Notes: generated by a model not told the origin, from the letters alone. A DNA stretch of 53,458 bases from Streptomyces celluloflavus (GCA_000720995.1 JOEL01000045.1:1-53458), one strand, 5' to 3'. Positions 43,675-51,355 are shown, numbered from the stretch's first letter. Translations and numbers: made by a program.

Positions 43675-44832
43675 TCAGCTGCCCGCGTCCTGCCGCCCGC
43701 GGCCGCCGGGACCGGCGGTGAGGCCGGGGACCTGCCAGTCACGGGCGATCTCTTCGGTGTCGGCGCCGGGCTGCGCGGGCGGGCGGCGCACGGTGCCCGG
43801 GGTCGCGGAGAAGCGGGGTGCGGGCGCGGGCTGGGTGAGGCCGTAGCGGTCGACGAAGGTGCCACGGGCGGCGAGATGCGGGTGCGCGGGGGCCTCGCGC
43901 AGGGACAGTACGGGCGCCACGCAGGCATCGGAGTGCGCGAAGACCTCGGTCCACTCCGCCCGGCTGCGGGTTCTGAAGCGGGCGGCGATGGCGGTGCGCA
44001 GGGCGCCCCAGGCGGCCGGGTCGTTCCGGTCGGGGGCACCGTCCTCGATGCCCAGGAGGCGGCTGAACTCGGCGTAGAAACGCGGTTCCAGCGCGCCGAC
44101 CGCCATATGGCCGCCGTCGGCGGTCTCGTACGTGCCGTAGAACGGCGCCCCGCCGTCCAGCAGATTCGTACCGCGCCGGTCCTGCCAGCCGCCGGCCGCC
44201 AGCATGCCGTGGATCATCGCCGTCAGATGGGCCGTGCCGTCGACGATCGCGGCATCCACGATCTGGCCCTTTCCGCCCTCGGCGCGGGCGTGCTGGAGGG
44301 CCGCCAGGACGCCGATGACGAGATAGAGGGAGCCGCCGGCGTAGTCGCCGAGGATGTTGGCGGGGATGGCGGGCGGGCCGTCGGGCGGGCCGATCATGCC
44401 GAGGGCGCCGGTGAGTGCGATATAGGCGATGTCGTGTCCCGCGGTGTCGGCGAGCGGTCCCTGCTGCCCCCAGCCGGTCATCCGGCCGTAGACGAGCCGG
44501 GGGTTGCGCGCCAGGCACTCCTCGGGGCCGACGCCGAGCCGCTCCGCCACGCCGGGTCGGTACCCCTCGACCAGCACATCGGCGCGCTCGGCCAGGTCGA
44601 GTACCTGCGCCGCCCCCTCAGGGCTCTTCAGGTCCACCACCACCGAGCGTTTGTTGCGGTTGGTGAGGTCGTACTCGGGAGCGATGCGCGGTCCCGCGCC
44701 TCCGGGCCGGTCGACGCGGACGACATCGGCGCCGAGATCGGCCAGCAGCATGGCCGCGAACGGACCGGGCCCGATCCCCGCCAGCTCCACCACGCGCACC
44801 CCGCTCAGCGGGCCGTGCCCTGAATCCGCCAT
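43675..44832 (-). CDS. CaiB/BaiF family protein (alpha-methylacyl-CoA racemase-like)
   Basis: This is a 385-residue class III CoA-transferase fold protein. The start (VRVVELAGIGPGPFAAMLLA), TNRNKRSVVVDLKSPEG and the active-site Asp in NILGDYAGGSLYLVIG fit alpha-methylacyl-CoA racemase, which flips the 2-methyl stereocentre so that branched acyl-CoAs can enter beta-oxidation. DGTAHLTAMIHGML is the second conserved block. It leads the four-gene oxidation operon, and the tandem operator at 44859-44889 lies just upstream. A true CoA-transferase activity is the alternative; racemase is favoured by the neighbours. Confidence 0.9.
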   Translation of the reverse strand: MADSGHGPLSGVRVVELAGIGPGPFAAMLLADLGADVVRVDRPGGAGPRIAPEYDLTNRNKRSVVVDLKSPEGAAQVLDLAERADVLVEGYRPGVAERLGVGPEECLARNPRLVYGRMTGWGQQGPLADTAGHDIAYIALTGALGMIGPPDGPPAIPANILGDYAGGSLYLVIGVLAALQHARAEGGKGQIVDAAIVDGTAHLTAMIHGMLAAGGWQDRRGTNLLDGGAPFYGTYETADGGHMAVGALEPRFYAEFSRLLGIEDGAPDRNDPAAWGALRTAIAARFRTRSRAEWTEVFAHSDACVAPVLSLREAPAHPHLAARGTFVDRYGLTQPAPAPRFSATPGTVRRPPAQPGADTEEIARDWQVPGLTAGPGGRGRQDAGS

Positions 44833-44858
44833 CGAGCCCCAGTCCTCTCACCGCACTG

Positions 44859-44889
44859 TGACACTTCTGATGTAACACTTGTGATGTTA
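44859..44889. promoter_or_regulatory. Tandem operator: two 17-base near-identical sites overlapping by 3
   Basis: Site A TGACACTTCTGATGTAA (44859-44875) and site B TAACACTTGTGATGTTA (44873-44889) agree at 14 of 17 positions with a 14-base period. Each is an inverted repeat TRACA-N7-TGTWA. They lie 27-57 bases upstream of the CoA-transferase/racemase ATG. The divergent MerR regulator or a TetR factor could bind. Confidence 0.7.
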
Positions 44890-44943
44890 AGAACGTGTTC
44901 CACTTTCCACAAGCCCCCGAGCCGTGTGCCGATCACGAAGAAG

Positions 44944-44982
44944 CCCGTGGCTGCGATGCCCAACTGTCATCGCCGTCACGGG
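44944..44982 (-). terminator. Hairpin terminator after the MmcQ gene
   Basis: Fifteen-base arms (44944-44958 and 44968-44982) with two mismatches and a 9-base loop, 30 bases past the stop of the minus-strand MmcQ gene. Confidence 0.65.
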
Positions 44983-45011
44983 TCTTGGTGCGCCTGATCG
45001 CTGCGCGCCGG

Positions 45012-45392
45012 CTATCCCCCGTCGAGTTCGGCGACGAATTTCTTCGGGGCTATGACGCGATACGACTCCTCGGCCCAGTCGCAGAGCAGCTCCGCCGGCG
45101 GGGCGCCCCGCTCCGCCAGGGACACCCGCACCCACCCTGCCTTGCCCAGCCCGTATCCGGCGGACTCGACACCGGGCGAGGACAGCGCGTGGGCGTGCGC
45201 CTCCGGGTCCGTCAGCTTCAGCGTGATCCCGGGCGGACAACTGCCGTCACCGACGCCGAGGAAGACGAAGACCTTCTTACCGGCCTTCACGACGCTCTCG
45301 CCCCAGGGAAAGTCCTCGACGGCCCCCGGAAGCCCGAGCGCGAACGTCCGCACCCGCTCCCGCACCGCCACCGGATCCACTGCCTTCACCAT
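45012..45392 (-). CDS. MmcQ/YjbR family protein
   Basis: This 126-residue small alpha/beta protein is of the MmcQ/YjbR (DUF419) family, which has a CyaY-like fold and is often called DNA-binding. FALGLPGAVEDFPWGESVVK, KVFVFLGVG, ITLKLTDPEAHAHAL, LGKAGWVRVSL and CDWAEESYRVIAPKK match the family throughout. I chose the ATG at 45392 as the family start. A GTG at 45485, eight bases after the -10 of a DNA-damage promoter, would add 31 unconserved residues and may be used in a leaderless mRNA. The promoter makes this the one predicted damage-inducible protein gene in the window. Function is unproven. Confidence 0.88.
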   Translation of the reverse strand: MVKAVDPVAVRERVRTFALGLPGAVEDFPWGESVVKAGKKVFVFLGVGDGSCPPGITLKLTDPEAHAHALSSPGVESAGYGLGKAGWVRVSLAERGAPPAELLCDWAEESYRVIAPKKFVAELDGG

Positions 45393-45493
45393 GGGCTCCG
45401 CCCGTCCTTTCCCGTCCCGCGCCGGTCTCGGGCAGCGCGTCCCGCCCGGCCGCCGCACCCGTCCTTCGCGGCTGATGACTTCCACCGCATTCC

Positions 45494-45516
45494 ACGCTAA
45501 CGGCGACCACTGACAA
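45494..45516 (-). promoter_or_regulatory. RecA-NDp/PafBC-type promoter of the MmcQ gene
   Basis: On the minus strand, TTGTCAGTG (45516-45508), eight bases, then TAGCGT (45499-45494): an exact match to TTGTCRGTG-N8-TANNNT, the promoter class of RecA-independent DNA-damage genes in actinobacteria. It shares 18 of 23 or more bases with the orphan copy at 36171-36193. Confidence 0.85.
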
Positions 45517-45556
45517 CAGCCCGCGGAGCGACGGTCCGGCGGAGGACACTGGTGCC

Positions 45557-46297
45557 ATGTCGTCTCCGCAACTCGCCCCCGAGCTCTTCGGTATCCACCA
45601 CGGCCAGGGACTGCGCCAGTTCAGCGAACTGGCGATAGCACTGCTGTTGTCGTCACTGATCGGGCTGGAACGCGAAGCCCGGCAGAAGAGCGCGGGGCTG
45701 CGCACCCATACGCTCGTCGGCGTCGGCAGCGCACTGTTCATGGAGGTGTCGATCCACGGCTTCGGCGCCCTCCTGGGCGTGGAAGGCGTCTCCCTCGACC
45801 CGTCCCGCGTCGCCGCGCAGGTCGTATCGGGCATCGGCTTCATCGGCGGCGGCCTGATCTTCGTCAAGAAGGACGCGGTCCGCGGCCTCACGACAGCCGC
45901 CACCATCTGGCTGACCTGCGCCATCGGCATGGCGTGCGGCGGGGGCCTGGCACTGCTGGCGATCGGTGCGACGGCGGTGCACTTCCTCATCGTCCGCGGC
46001 TTCCCGAAGCTGACGGAACGGACCATGAAGGCGTCGCCCTACGAACGGGTGGAGCTGCGACTGACCTACCGTTCCCAACACGGACTGCTGGGGCAGATGT
46101 TGGCGATGTGCACCGGCAGCGGCTTCCGGGTGACCGACGTACAGGTGGAGACCGGCGCCGACGACGAAAACGTCTCGGCCGAGGTCCTGCTCCGCCTCGA
46201 AGGGACCGGATCGGCGCACCCGTTGGTCGAGGCACTGGCAGAACTGGACGGGGTGCGCGGGGTGGCCCTGGGGCGGCAGAACGACAGCACGGAGTGA
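45557..46297 (+). CDS. MgtC/SapB family membrane protein
   Basis: This is a 246-residue protein with four to five N-terminal membrane spans and a C-terminal soluble ACT-like domain (from about 165). LLLSSLIGLEREARQKSAGLRTH is the family signature with the conserved Arg/Glu cluster, followed by THTLVGVGSALF and QVVSGIGFIGGGLIFVKKD. MgtC proteins modulate F-type ATPase and Mg or phosphate homeostasis in other bacteria; the role in Streptomyces is not established. GGAGGA lies 10 bases before the ATG. It is divergent from the MmcQ gene and convergent with the endonuclease V gene. Confidence 0.92.
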   Translation: MSSPQLAPELFGIHHGQGLRQFSELAIALLLSSLIGLEREARQKSAGLRTHTLVGVGSALFMEVSIHGFGALLGVEGVSLDPSRVAAQVVSGIGFIGGGLIFVKKDAVRGLTTAATIWLTCAIGMACGGGLALLAIGATAVHFLIVRGFPKLTERTMKASPYERVELRLTYRSQHGLLGQMLAMCTGSGFRVTDVQVETGADDENVSAEVLLRLEGTGSAHPLVEALAELDGVRGVALGRQNDSTE

Positions 46298-46482
46298 GCC
46301 CGGCGGGCGGGCGACGGAGGACGACTCGGACACCCTCCGCCATCGGTACGACCGGCCCTCCCCCGGCGCAGCACCGGACCGGACCACGCTGCCGACGGCG
46401 CCCCGAGACTGCTCCCGGAGGGCGGGCATGATGCTCCGGGACCACCATGGGCGCTCGGCCGCACCGCCTCTCCCCGTTGCTC

Positions 46483-47256
46483 TCAGACGCTCGCGAGCGC
46501 CCTCCGGCAGAGGGAGTCGGCGGCCCGGGTGGTCTCCGGGAGGCGGTACTTGGGCGCCAGATGGAGCGTATGCGCACAGGCCCGGTCGAGGTCGACGCGG
46601 TGGCCCACGGAGACGAAGACCGGTTTGACACCCGTCTGGGTGCGCAGCGCCCGCCCGACCTCCTCCGGATGACCGGCGCCGCCGGCGGTGCCTCCGGAAC
46701 CCGGCGCATCCGTGGTGCCCGGCCGGTCGTCCAGGAGGGGAGAGACCGCACCCCGGTCCGGTCCCGGAGGTGTGTACCGGAAGGTGAAGGGGTTCTTGGC
46801 GACGCCGATCGTGGGCAGCCCGGTGAGCACCCCGAGGTGGCTGGCGAGTCCGAAACGGCGCGGGTGCGCCAGCCCGTACCCGTCGCACACCACGAGATCC
46901 GGTGTGCGCGTGAGGCGGGCGAGGGCATCGAGGACGGTGGGAATCTCACGGAAGGCCAGCAGGCCCGGGACGTACGGGAACGAGACCCGGCCGACGGCGG
47001 TGGCCTCGTCGACCACGGCGAGCGTGCGGGCGTCCAGCGCGACGGCCGCCGCGGCGACGACATCACGCTCATCGTCATAGGCGACATCCACGCCGACCAC
47101 GGTGCCCGCGAAGCCCGGTTCAGGGCCGGACTGATCGAGGCGTACGGAGGACCTCAGCCGGTCCTGGACGGCGCGCGCCTGCGCTTCGTCGGTGGGCCAG
47201 TGCCGCAGTTCATCGTCGGGGGAGATCGTTCCGGAGGCATCCATGGTGGCGGTCAC
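46483..47256 (-). CDS. nfi: Endonuclease V
   Basis: This 257-residue DNA/RNA repair endonuclease cuts next to deoxyinosine (or inosine in RNA). The first metal Asp is in VVGVDVAYDDE. FPYVPGLLAFREIP contains the strand-separating PYVP wedge. DLVVCDGYGLAHPRRFGLASH holds the second Asp and the His, and PVFVSVGHRVDLD the last Asp. A Gly/Pro-rich insertion of about 20 residues (TTDAPGSGGTAGGAGHPEE) lies before GRALRTQTGVKP, longer than in E. coli Nfi. Start GTG at 47256 or ATG at 47244. A 12-base perfect hairpin sits 13 bases upstream of the start. Confidence 0.94.
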   Translation of the reverse strand: MTATMDASGTISPDDELRHWPTDEAQARAVQDRLRSSVRLDQSGPEPGFAGTVVGVDVAYDDERDVVAAAAVALDARTLAVVDEATAVGRVSFPYVPGLLAFREIPTVLDALARLTRTPDLVVCDGYGLAHPRRFGLASHLGVLTGLPTIGVAKNPFTFRYTPPGPDRGAVSPLLDDRPGTTDAPGSGGTAGGAGHPEEVGRALRTQTGVKPVFVSVGHRVDLDRACAHTLHLAPKYRLPETTRAADSLCRRALASV

Positions 47257-47268
47257 GTTATCGAACCT

Positions 47269-47303
47269 CTGATCCGGCGGATCGGCCTGCCCCGCCGGAT
47301 CAG
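47269..47303. promoter_or_regulatory. 12-base perfect inverted repeat ahead of the endonuclease V gene
   Basis: CTGATCCGGCGG (47269-47280) and CCGCCGGATCAG (47292-47303) enclose 11 bases. It lies in the leader of the endonuclease V gene rather than after a gene. Operator or 5' leader hairpin are both possible. Confidence 0.5.
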
Positions 47304-47511
47304 GGGCTCATGTGGTTCCGGGGTCTCCGGGGTCTCTCGGCGGCGTCGGCCGACCGGTGACCGTCAGCGCCTCTTCCCGCTTGGAGGCGCGACCTTGCGC
47401 GATGCTCCGTGGCCGGTCGCCCCCGAGGTGACGGTCCGCGCGTCCGTCCACGCCTGTGGCCTGCGGACTTCCTGCCGACAGGGCGCCAGTCGCCGCGGCC
47501 GGCGCCTCCTT

Positions 47512-47517
47512 TATATT
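47512..47517 (+). promoter_or_regulatory. -10 element TATATT, leaderless YciI gene
   Basis: TATATT ends six bases before the YciI ATG with no ribosome site. It is the most A/T-rich hexamer in its surroundings. A -35 was not clear. Confidence 0.6.
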
Positions 47518-47523
47518 GCAGAC

Positions 47524-47823
47524 ATGTTCGTACTTGAGCTGACCTACACCGCCCCCATGGAACGCGTCGACGCCGCACTGCGGGAGCATGTGGAGTGGCT
47601 GAACGAGCAGTACGCGACCGGACACTTCATCGCCGCCGGCCGCAAGGTGCCGCGCGACGGAGGCGTGATCCTCGCCGCCGGTATGGACCGGGCGGCCGTC
47701 GAGCGGCTCGTGGCGGAGGACCCGTTCTCCATCGCCGATGTGTGCACCTACCGGATCACCGAATTCGTGGCGACCACGACCGCGCCGGCCCTGGAGCAGT
47801 ACCGGGAACAGCTGCCTTCCTGA
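47524..47823 (+). CDS. YciI family protein
   Basis: This is a 99-residue dimeric alpha/beta-barrel protein. MFVLELTYTAPMERVDAALR, HVEWLNEQYATGHFIAAGR, the glycine-rich GVILAAG and EDPFSIADVCTYRITEF match YciI, including the conserved His and Asp thought to form its active site. The family's substrates are unknown in most cases. TATATT six bases before the ATG indicates a leaderless mRNA; no longer start is plausible. It is divergent from the endonuclease V gene and followed by a region of gene decay. Confidence 0.9.
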   Translation: MFVLELTYTAPMERVDAALREHVEWLNEQYATGHFIAAGRKVPRDGGVILAAGMDRAAVERLVAEDPFSIADVCTYRITEFVATTTAPALEQYREQLPS

Positions 47824-47984
47824 GCCCGGTCCGCTCCGCCGTCGCGCGCGGCCCGGTACGTCGTGCGTACGGCGGACCGGGCAAACTCCGTCAGCGGCTC
47901 CGGTGCGTGCGCTGCCTCGCTCATGCACGGCCGGGAAGTCCCCCTGTCTCGTCGTGCAGTCCGGCGGAGAACGTCATCTGCTAC

Positions 47985-48337
47985 CAAGCCGTCGCCTCGG
48001 TCACCGATTCCCGGCTCCACCGCGCGGCCGGTCCGTACGTCCTCAAGACGGGCAGCGGCGACGGCCGCGGTGTACCGCTCGCGGTCGACGGCCGGTAGGT
48101 CCTGTTGCCCGTGCCCGGCGGCCCGCGCGGGAATCGCGGCATCGAAGCCCTGGGTGCGCGCGTCCTGAATGCAGGGGTATGCCTCGGTATCGGAGAGCAG
48201 GCATCGACCTCTCCGAGGGTCCACGATCCGTACCGCAGCACGCCGTCGAGTCGTGGCTCCGTTCGGGCGGCTTCCCGCAGGCGCCCGATGCGGCGGTCGA
48301 GGGCGGGGGCCGTACCGGCAGGGTGGTGGAAGGCCAT
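47985..48337 (-). pseudogene. Decayed nucleotidyltransferase (Lnu-like), frameshift and internal deletion
   Basis: From the ATG at 48337 the frame reads like the start of a lincosamide-nucleotidyltransferase-type protein: DRRIGRLREAARTEPRLDG, then VLRYGSWTLGEVDA (the GSxxxG nucleotidyltransferase motif). The expected continuation SDTEAYPCIQDARTQGFDA is in another frame, so a shift lies near 48193-48200. About 15 residues later it jumps to QDLPAVDRERYTAAVAAARL, which looks like the C-terminal region of the same family. The middle, some 130 residues, appears deleted. The family comparison is from memory. The end is approximate. Confidence 0.6.
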
Positions 48338-48672
48338 GGCCGAGGCTCTTCTGGACTGGGGAACGGCATCCGCACGGACACCGGGGCGGCACCCGGACAG
48401 CTCCCGACGGCTCGCGCCGTGCGGGGTCCGCGCCCGGTACCCGTCCGCTCAGGAGACGCCCATGACGCTGCCTTGCTCAGGCACGGTCGACCGGACCGCT
48501 GATTTTTTTCGCACCGTACACGTCATACGGGCGCCAGGAGCAGCAGGCGGGCGATAGGCCGTACAGGTGAGCACGACGTGGTGCGCGGGGGCGCCGATGC
48601 GAGACCGGCGGTGTTCCACGGCCCCGCACCGGACCAGCGGGCGGGGGCGAGCCGACCACTGCCGTGCGTAGG
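48338..48672. other. Intergenic DNA with no supported gene
   Basis: No convincing gene. A 31-codon frame on the plus strand (48462-48557) has AGGAG seven bases before its ATG but no recognisable relatives, and it includes a T7 run. This is probably debris like the adjacent pseudogene. Confidence 0.4.
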
Positions 48673-50091
48673 TCAAGGAGCGGTTTCGGGGGCCGGGGTG
48701 GGCCAGCGGCCGCCGTTGAGCCAGTAGCCCTGGATCTCCTCCAGTTGGCGGCCCTTGGTCTCGGGAGCGGTGACGAAGGCGAAGCCCAGGGCGCCGAGTG
48801 CCAGAACGGCGAGGCCCCCGAACGTCCAGGCCGCGCCCACCCAGGCCATCAGGGACGGGAAGAACTGGGCTATCAGGAGATTGGCGACCAGGTCGGCGCT
48901 CAGCATCACCGACGCCCCGGTGGACCGCAGCTGGGCGGGGAACGCCTCACTCGCATAGACCCAGATCAGCGATCCGAAGCCGAAGTTGAACGCCGCGGTG
49001 AAGAGCAGGACGGCGCCGAAACCCACCCAGGTGGCCGTACCGTGCAGTTCCCCCATGGCGAAGACGGTGGTCAGGACGGCGAGCATCACGACCACCGTGC
49101 CGATGCCGGAGAGCAGCACCAGCCGCCGGCCGATCCGGTCGATGATGAGGATGGCGAGGACGGTCGCGGCCAGTGAGGCGAGCTCGACGAAGGCCGGCAG
49201 CAGGAAGTTCTGGCCATCGCCGGTGAAGCCCATCTCCTGGAAGATCTGCGGGCTGTAGTACGTCACTGCGTTGATGCCGGTGATCTGGCAGAAGAAGCCG
49301 AGGCCGACGACGAAGAGCGTGGCGCGCGCATAGGGCTTGTGCAGCAGCGAACGCGCCGATCCGCCCCCCTCTGCGGCGAGCGCGGCGCCCACGGCGGCCA
49401 CCTCCGCGCGCGGATCGACATCCGGGTCGGTCATCGCCATGACCTCGACTGCTCGGTCCGTCCGGCCTTTGAGGACGTACCAGCGAGGGGTGTCGGGCAG
49501 TCGGAGCAGCGGGATCAGCACCAGTGCCGCGGGTATCGCGGAGAGGCCGAGCATCCAGCGCCAGTGGCCGCCACCGGACAGGCCCCAGTTGACGAAGTAG
49601 GTGAGGGCGATACCCGCCACGGTGGCCACTTGGTAGGCGGCGACGGAAGCGCCGCGGATGCGCGCAGGGACCGATTCGGCGATGTAGAGCGGCGCGGCGA
49701 CGATCGAGATGCCGATGGCGATGCCCAGCAGGAAGCGGACGGCGTCGAGCACCACGACATTGGGCGCGAGCGCGGAGAGCGCGACGAAGACGGCGTACGA
49801 AACGGCGACGATCAGCATCGCGGTCCGGCGGCCGAGGGCGTCGGCGAGCTTGCCGCCGATCAGTGCGCCGACGAGGGAGCCGAACACCAGAATGCTGTTG
49901 ACCAGCCCTTTTTCGGCGGCGGTGAGGTGGAAGTCCTTGCTGAGGAACACCAGGGCACCGGAGATGCTGCCGGTGTCGTAGCCGTAGATGACGCCGACGA
50001 CGGCGCCGGTGAGCGCGAACATCCTGCCGGTGCGGTGCGAGGTCCTGGACGACGGCGGTGGGGGCGTCGCCGGAAGTGTTGCCATGGACAT
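48673..50091 (-). CDS. MFS sugar porter
   Basis: This 472-residue, twelve-span proton-coupled sugar transporter belongs to the sugar porter family. Diagnostic motifs are YGYDTGSISGAL in span 1, GGKLADALGRR after span 2, PLYIAESVPARIRG (the PESPR-type motif), RLPDTPRWYVLKGR at the end of the N-half, GINAVTYYSPQIF in span 7 and the terminal APETKGRQLEEI. The ATG at 50091 has AAGGA six bases upstream. It diverges from the SIS/aldolase/DeoR genes and is probably the uptake system for their substrate. TTGAAA (50159-50154) and TTAAAT (50134-50129), 19 bases apart, may be its promoter. Confidence 0.93.
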   Translation of the reverse strand: MSMATLPATPPPPSSRTSHRTGRMFALTGAVVGVIYGYDTGSISGALVFLSKDFHLTAAEKGLVNSILVFGSLVGALIGGKLADALGRRTAMLIVAVSYAVFVALSALAPNVVVLDAVRFLLGIAIGISIVAAPLYIAESVPARIRGASVAAYQVATVAGIALTYFVNWGLSGGGHWRWMLGLSAIPAALVLIPLLRLPDTPRWYVLKGRTDRAVEVMAMTDPDVDPRAEVAAVGAALAAEGGGSARSLLHKPYARATLFVVGLGFFCQITGINAVTYYSPQIFQEMGFTGDGQNFLLPAFVELASLAATVLAILIIDRIGRRLVLLSGIGTVVVMLAVLTTVFAMGELHGTATWVGFGAVLLFTAAFNFGFGSLIWVYASEAFPAQLRSTGASVMLSADLVANLLIAQFFPSLMAWVGAAWTFGGLAVLALGALGFAFVTAPETKGRQLEEIQGYWLNGGRWPTPAPETAP

Positions 50092-50260
50092 GGGCAGTCC
50101 TTCGTGCGGCGTAGCGACCTACTTCATGATTTAACTTGCGAACTCCGGACGCATTTCAAGCATGTGTCAACATCTTCCTCCCCTCACGGGCAACCATCCA
50201 TTCAGCTTGTTCAAACCACTCTTCACACTCCCGCACCGCCCTCCCCCACCCACCCGTTCA

Positions 50261-50272
50261 CCCTCGCGAGGG
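50261..50272. promoter_or_regulatory. Perfect 12-base palindrome CCCTCGCGAGGG
   Basis: Located 123 bases before the SIS gene. It is self-complementary throughout. It may be a regulator site; a chance GC-rich palindrome of this length is not rare. Confidence 0.3.
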
Positions 50273-50302
50273 ATGGATTCGAGGCAGAGCAATGCGTACA
50301 GT

Positions 50303-50331
50303 TGATTGCAACGGAACCAGAAATTGCATCA
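50303..50331. promoter_or_regulatory. Inverted repeat TGATTGCAA-n12-TTGCATCA (DeoR operator candidate)
   Basis: Arms at 50303-50311 and 50324-50331 match except one inserted T, 64 bases before the SIS gene ATG. A GCAATGC lies at 50289-50295. The encoded DeoR regulator at 52278-53090 is the natural candidate to bind. Confidence 0.5.
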
Positions 50332-50394
50332 TCAGTCACTCATCGCATCCAGCAGACACAGACCTCGGACATACGCATCACGGGAGGGCGGGTC

Positions 50395-51300
50395 ATGAGC
50401 GAGACCTCGTACATGGAGCAGGAACTGCGCAGCCAGCCGGACACCTGGCAGGAGGCGGCGCGGATCGGTGCCGCGGCAGGCCCACTGCCCAAGCCTGGTC
50501 AGCGTGTCGCCGTTGTCGGCTGCGGCACATCGTGGTTCATGGCGCAGTCGTACGCCGCACTGCGCGAGGGCGCCGGAATGGGCGTGACGGACCCGTTCGC
50601 CGCCTCGGAGGCATTCCTCGGCAGCGACCGCGGCTATGACGCGCTGGTGGCGATCACCCGTTCGGGCACCACGACCGAGGTGCTGCGCGTCCTGGACGCG
50701 GTCAAGGGCCGTATCCCCTCGGTGACGATCATCGGCGACCCCGAGACGCCGGCGGTCGCGCTCTCCGACGAGACGGTCGCGCTGCCGTTCGCCGATGAGA
50801 AGTCCGTGGTGCAGACGCGGTTCGCGACCACGGCGCTGACGCTGCTGCGCGCACATTTGGGCGCCGACGTCTCCACAGCGGTACGCGAGGCACACGAGGC
50901 GCTGTCCGCACCGGTCGAACAGGAGTGGGTGGACGCCGAGCAGTTCTCCTTTCTCGGCACGGGGTGGACGTTCGGTCTGGCAAACGAGGCGGCTCTCAAG
51001 ATGCGGGAAGCCTCACAGAGCTGGACGGAGTCCTACCCGGCGATGGAATACCGCCACGGACCGATCGCGATAGCCGCGCCCGGCCGGGTGACCTGGCTGT
51101 TCGGTACGGCTCCGCAGGGCCTGGAGGCGGATGTGGCACGGACCGGTGCGCGTTTCGTGTGTCACGCGCGCGATCCACTGGCCGATCTGGTGCTGGTCCA
51201 GCGCGTGGCACTGGAGCGGGCCCGTGCCCGCGGCCTGGACCCGGACAGCCCGCGCAGCCTGACCCGTTCGGTGATGCTCGAAGCGCCGGCCGCTCCGTAG
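50395..51300 (+). CDS. SIS-domain sugar-phosphate isomerase (AgaS/GlmS-like)
   Basis: This 301-residue protein has two sugar-isomerase (SIS) domains. RVAVVGCGTSWFMAQSYAAL (near 34-53) and DALVAITRSGTTTEVLRVLD (near 80-99) are the phosphosugar-binding loops of domain 1. FSFLGTGWTFGLANEAALKM and YPAMEYRHGPIA belong to domain 2. This arrangement is that of AgaS-type amino-sugar-phosphate deaminase/isomerases or the C-terminal half of GlmS; no glutaminase domain is present. The ATG at 50395 has GGGAGG about eight bases upstream. It is followed at 55 bases by a class II aldolase gene, the typical partner for making tagatose or fructose bisphosphate cleavage products. Confidence 0.88.
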   Translation: MSETSYMEQELRSQPDTWQEAARIGAAAGPLPKPGQRVAVVGCGTSWFMAQSYAALREGAGMGVTDPFAASEAFLGSDRGYDALVAITRSGTTTEVLRVLDAVKGRIPSVTIIGDPETPAVALSDETVALPFADEKSVVQTRFATTALTLLRAHLGADVSTAVREAHEALSAPVEQEWVDAEQFSFLGTGWTFGLANEAALKMREASQSWTESYPAMEYRHGPIAIAAPGRVTWLFGTAPQGLEADVARTGARFVCHARDPLADLVLVQRVALERARARGLDPDSPRSLTRSVMLEAPAAP

Positions 51301-51355
51301 AAAGTGCTCCTCCACCCGCATAAACCCGCCCCGTCCGCAAGGGAGTTAGATTCCC

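Larger units (their letters stand above)
50092..50394. other. Divergent promoter region of the sugar locus
   Basis: 303 bases without a gene, with unusually A/T-rich islands at each end. It contains a perfect palindrome CCCTCGCGAGGG (50261-50272), a candidate DeoR operator (50303-50331) and a related-looking TGATTTAACTTGCGAA (50127-50142) by the transporter promoter. The two islands could let one regulator control both directions. Confidence 0.5.

Noticed and set aside
44891-44900. GAACGTGTTC, resembling a LexA (SOS) box
   Set aside because: The spacing between half-sites is 2 bases, not the 4 of the actinobacterial GAAC-N4-GTTC, and no SOS gene follows.
48462-48557. 31-codon frame with an AGGAG ribosome site
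   Set aside because: No recognisable relatives, located in decaying sequence, and the frame contains a T7 run. Not enough to call a gene.
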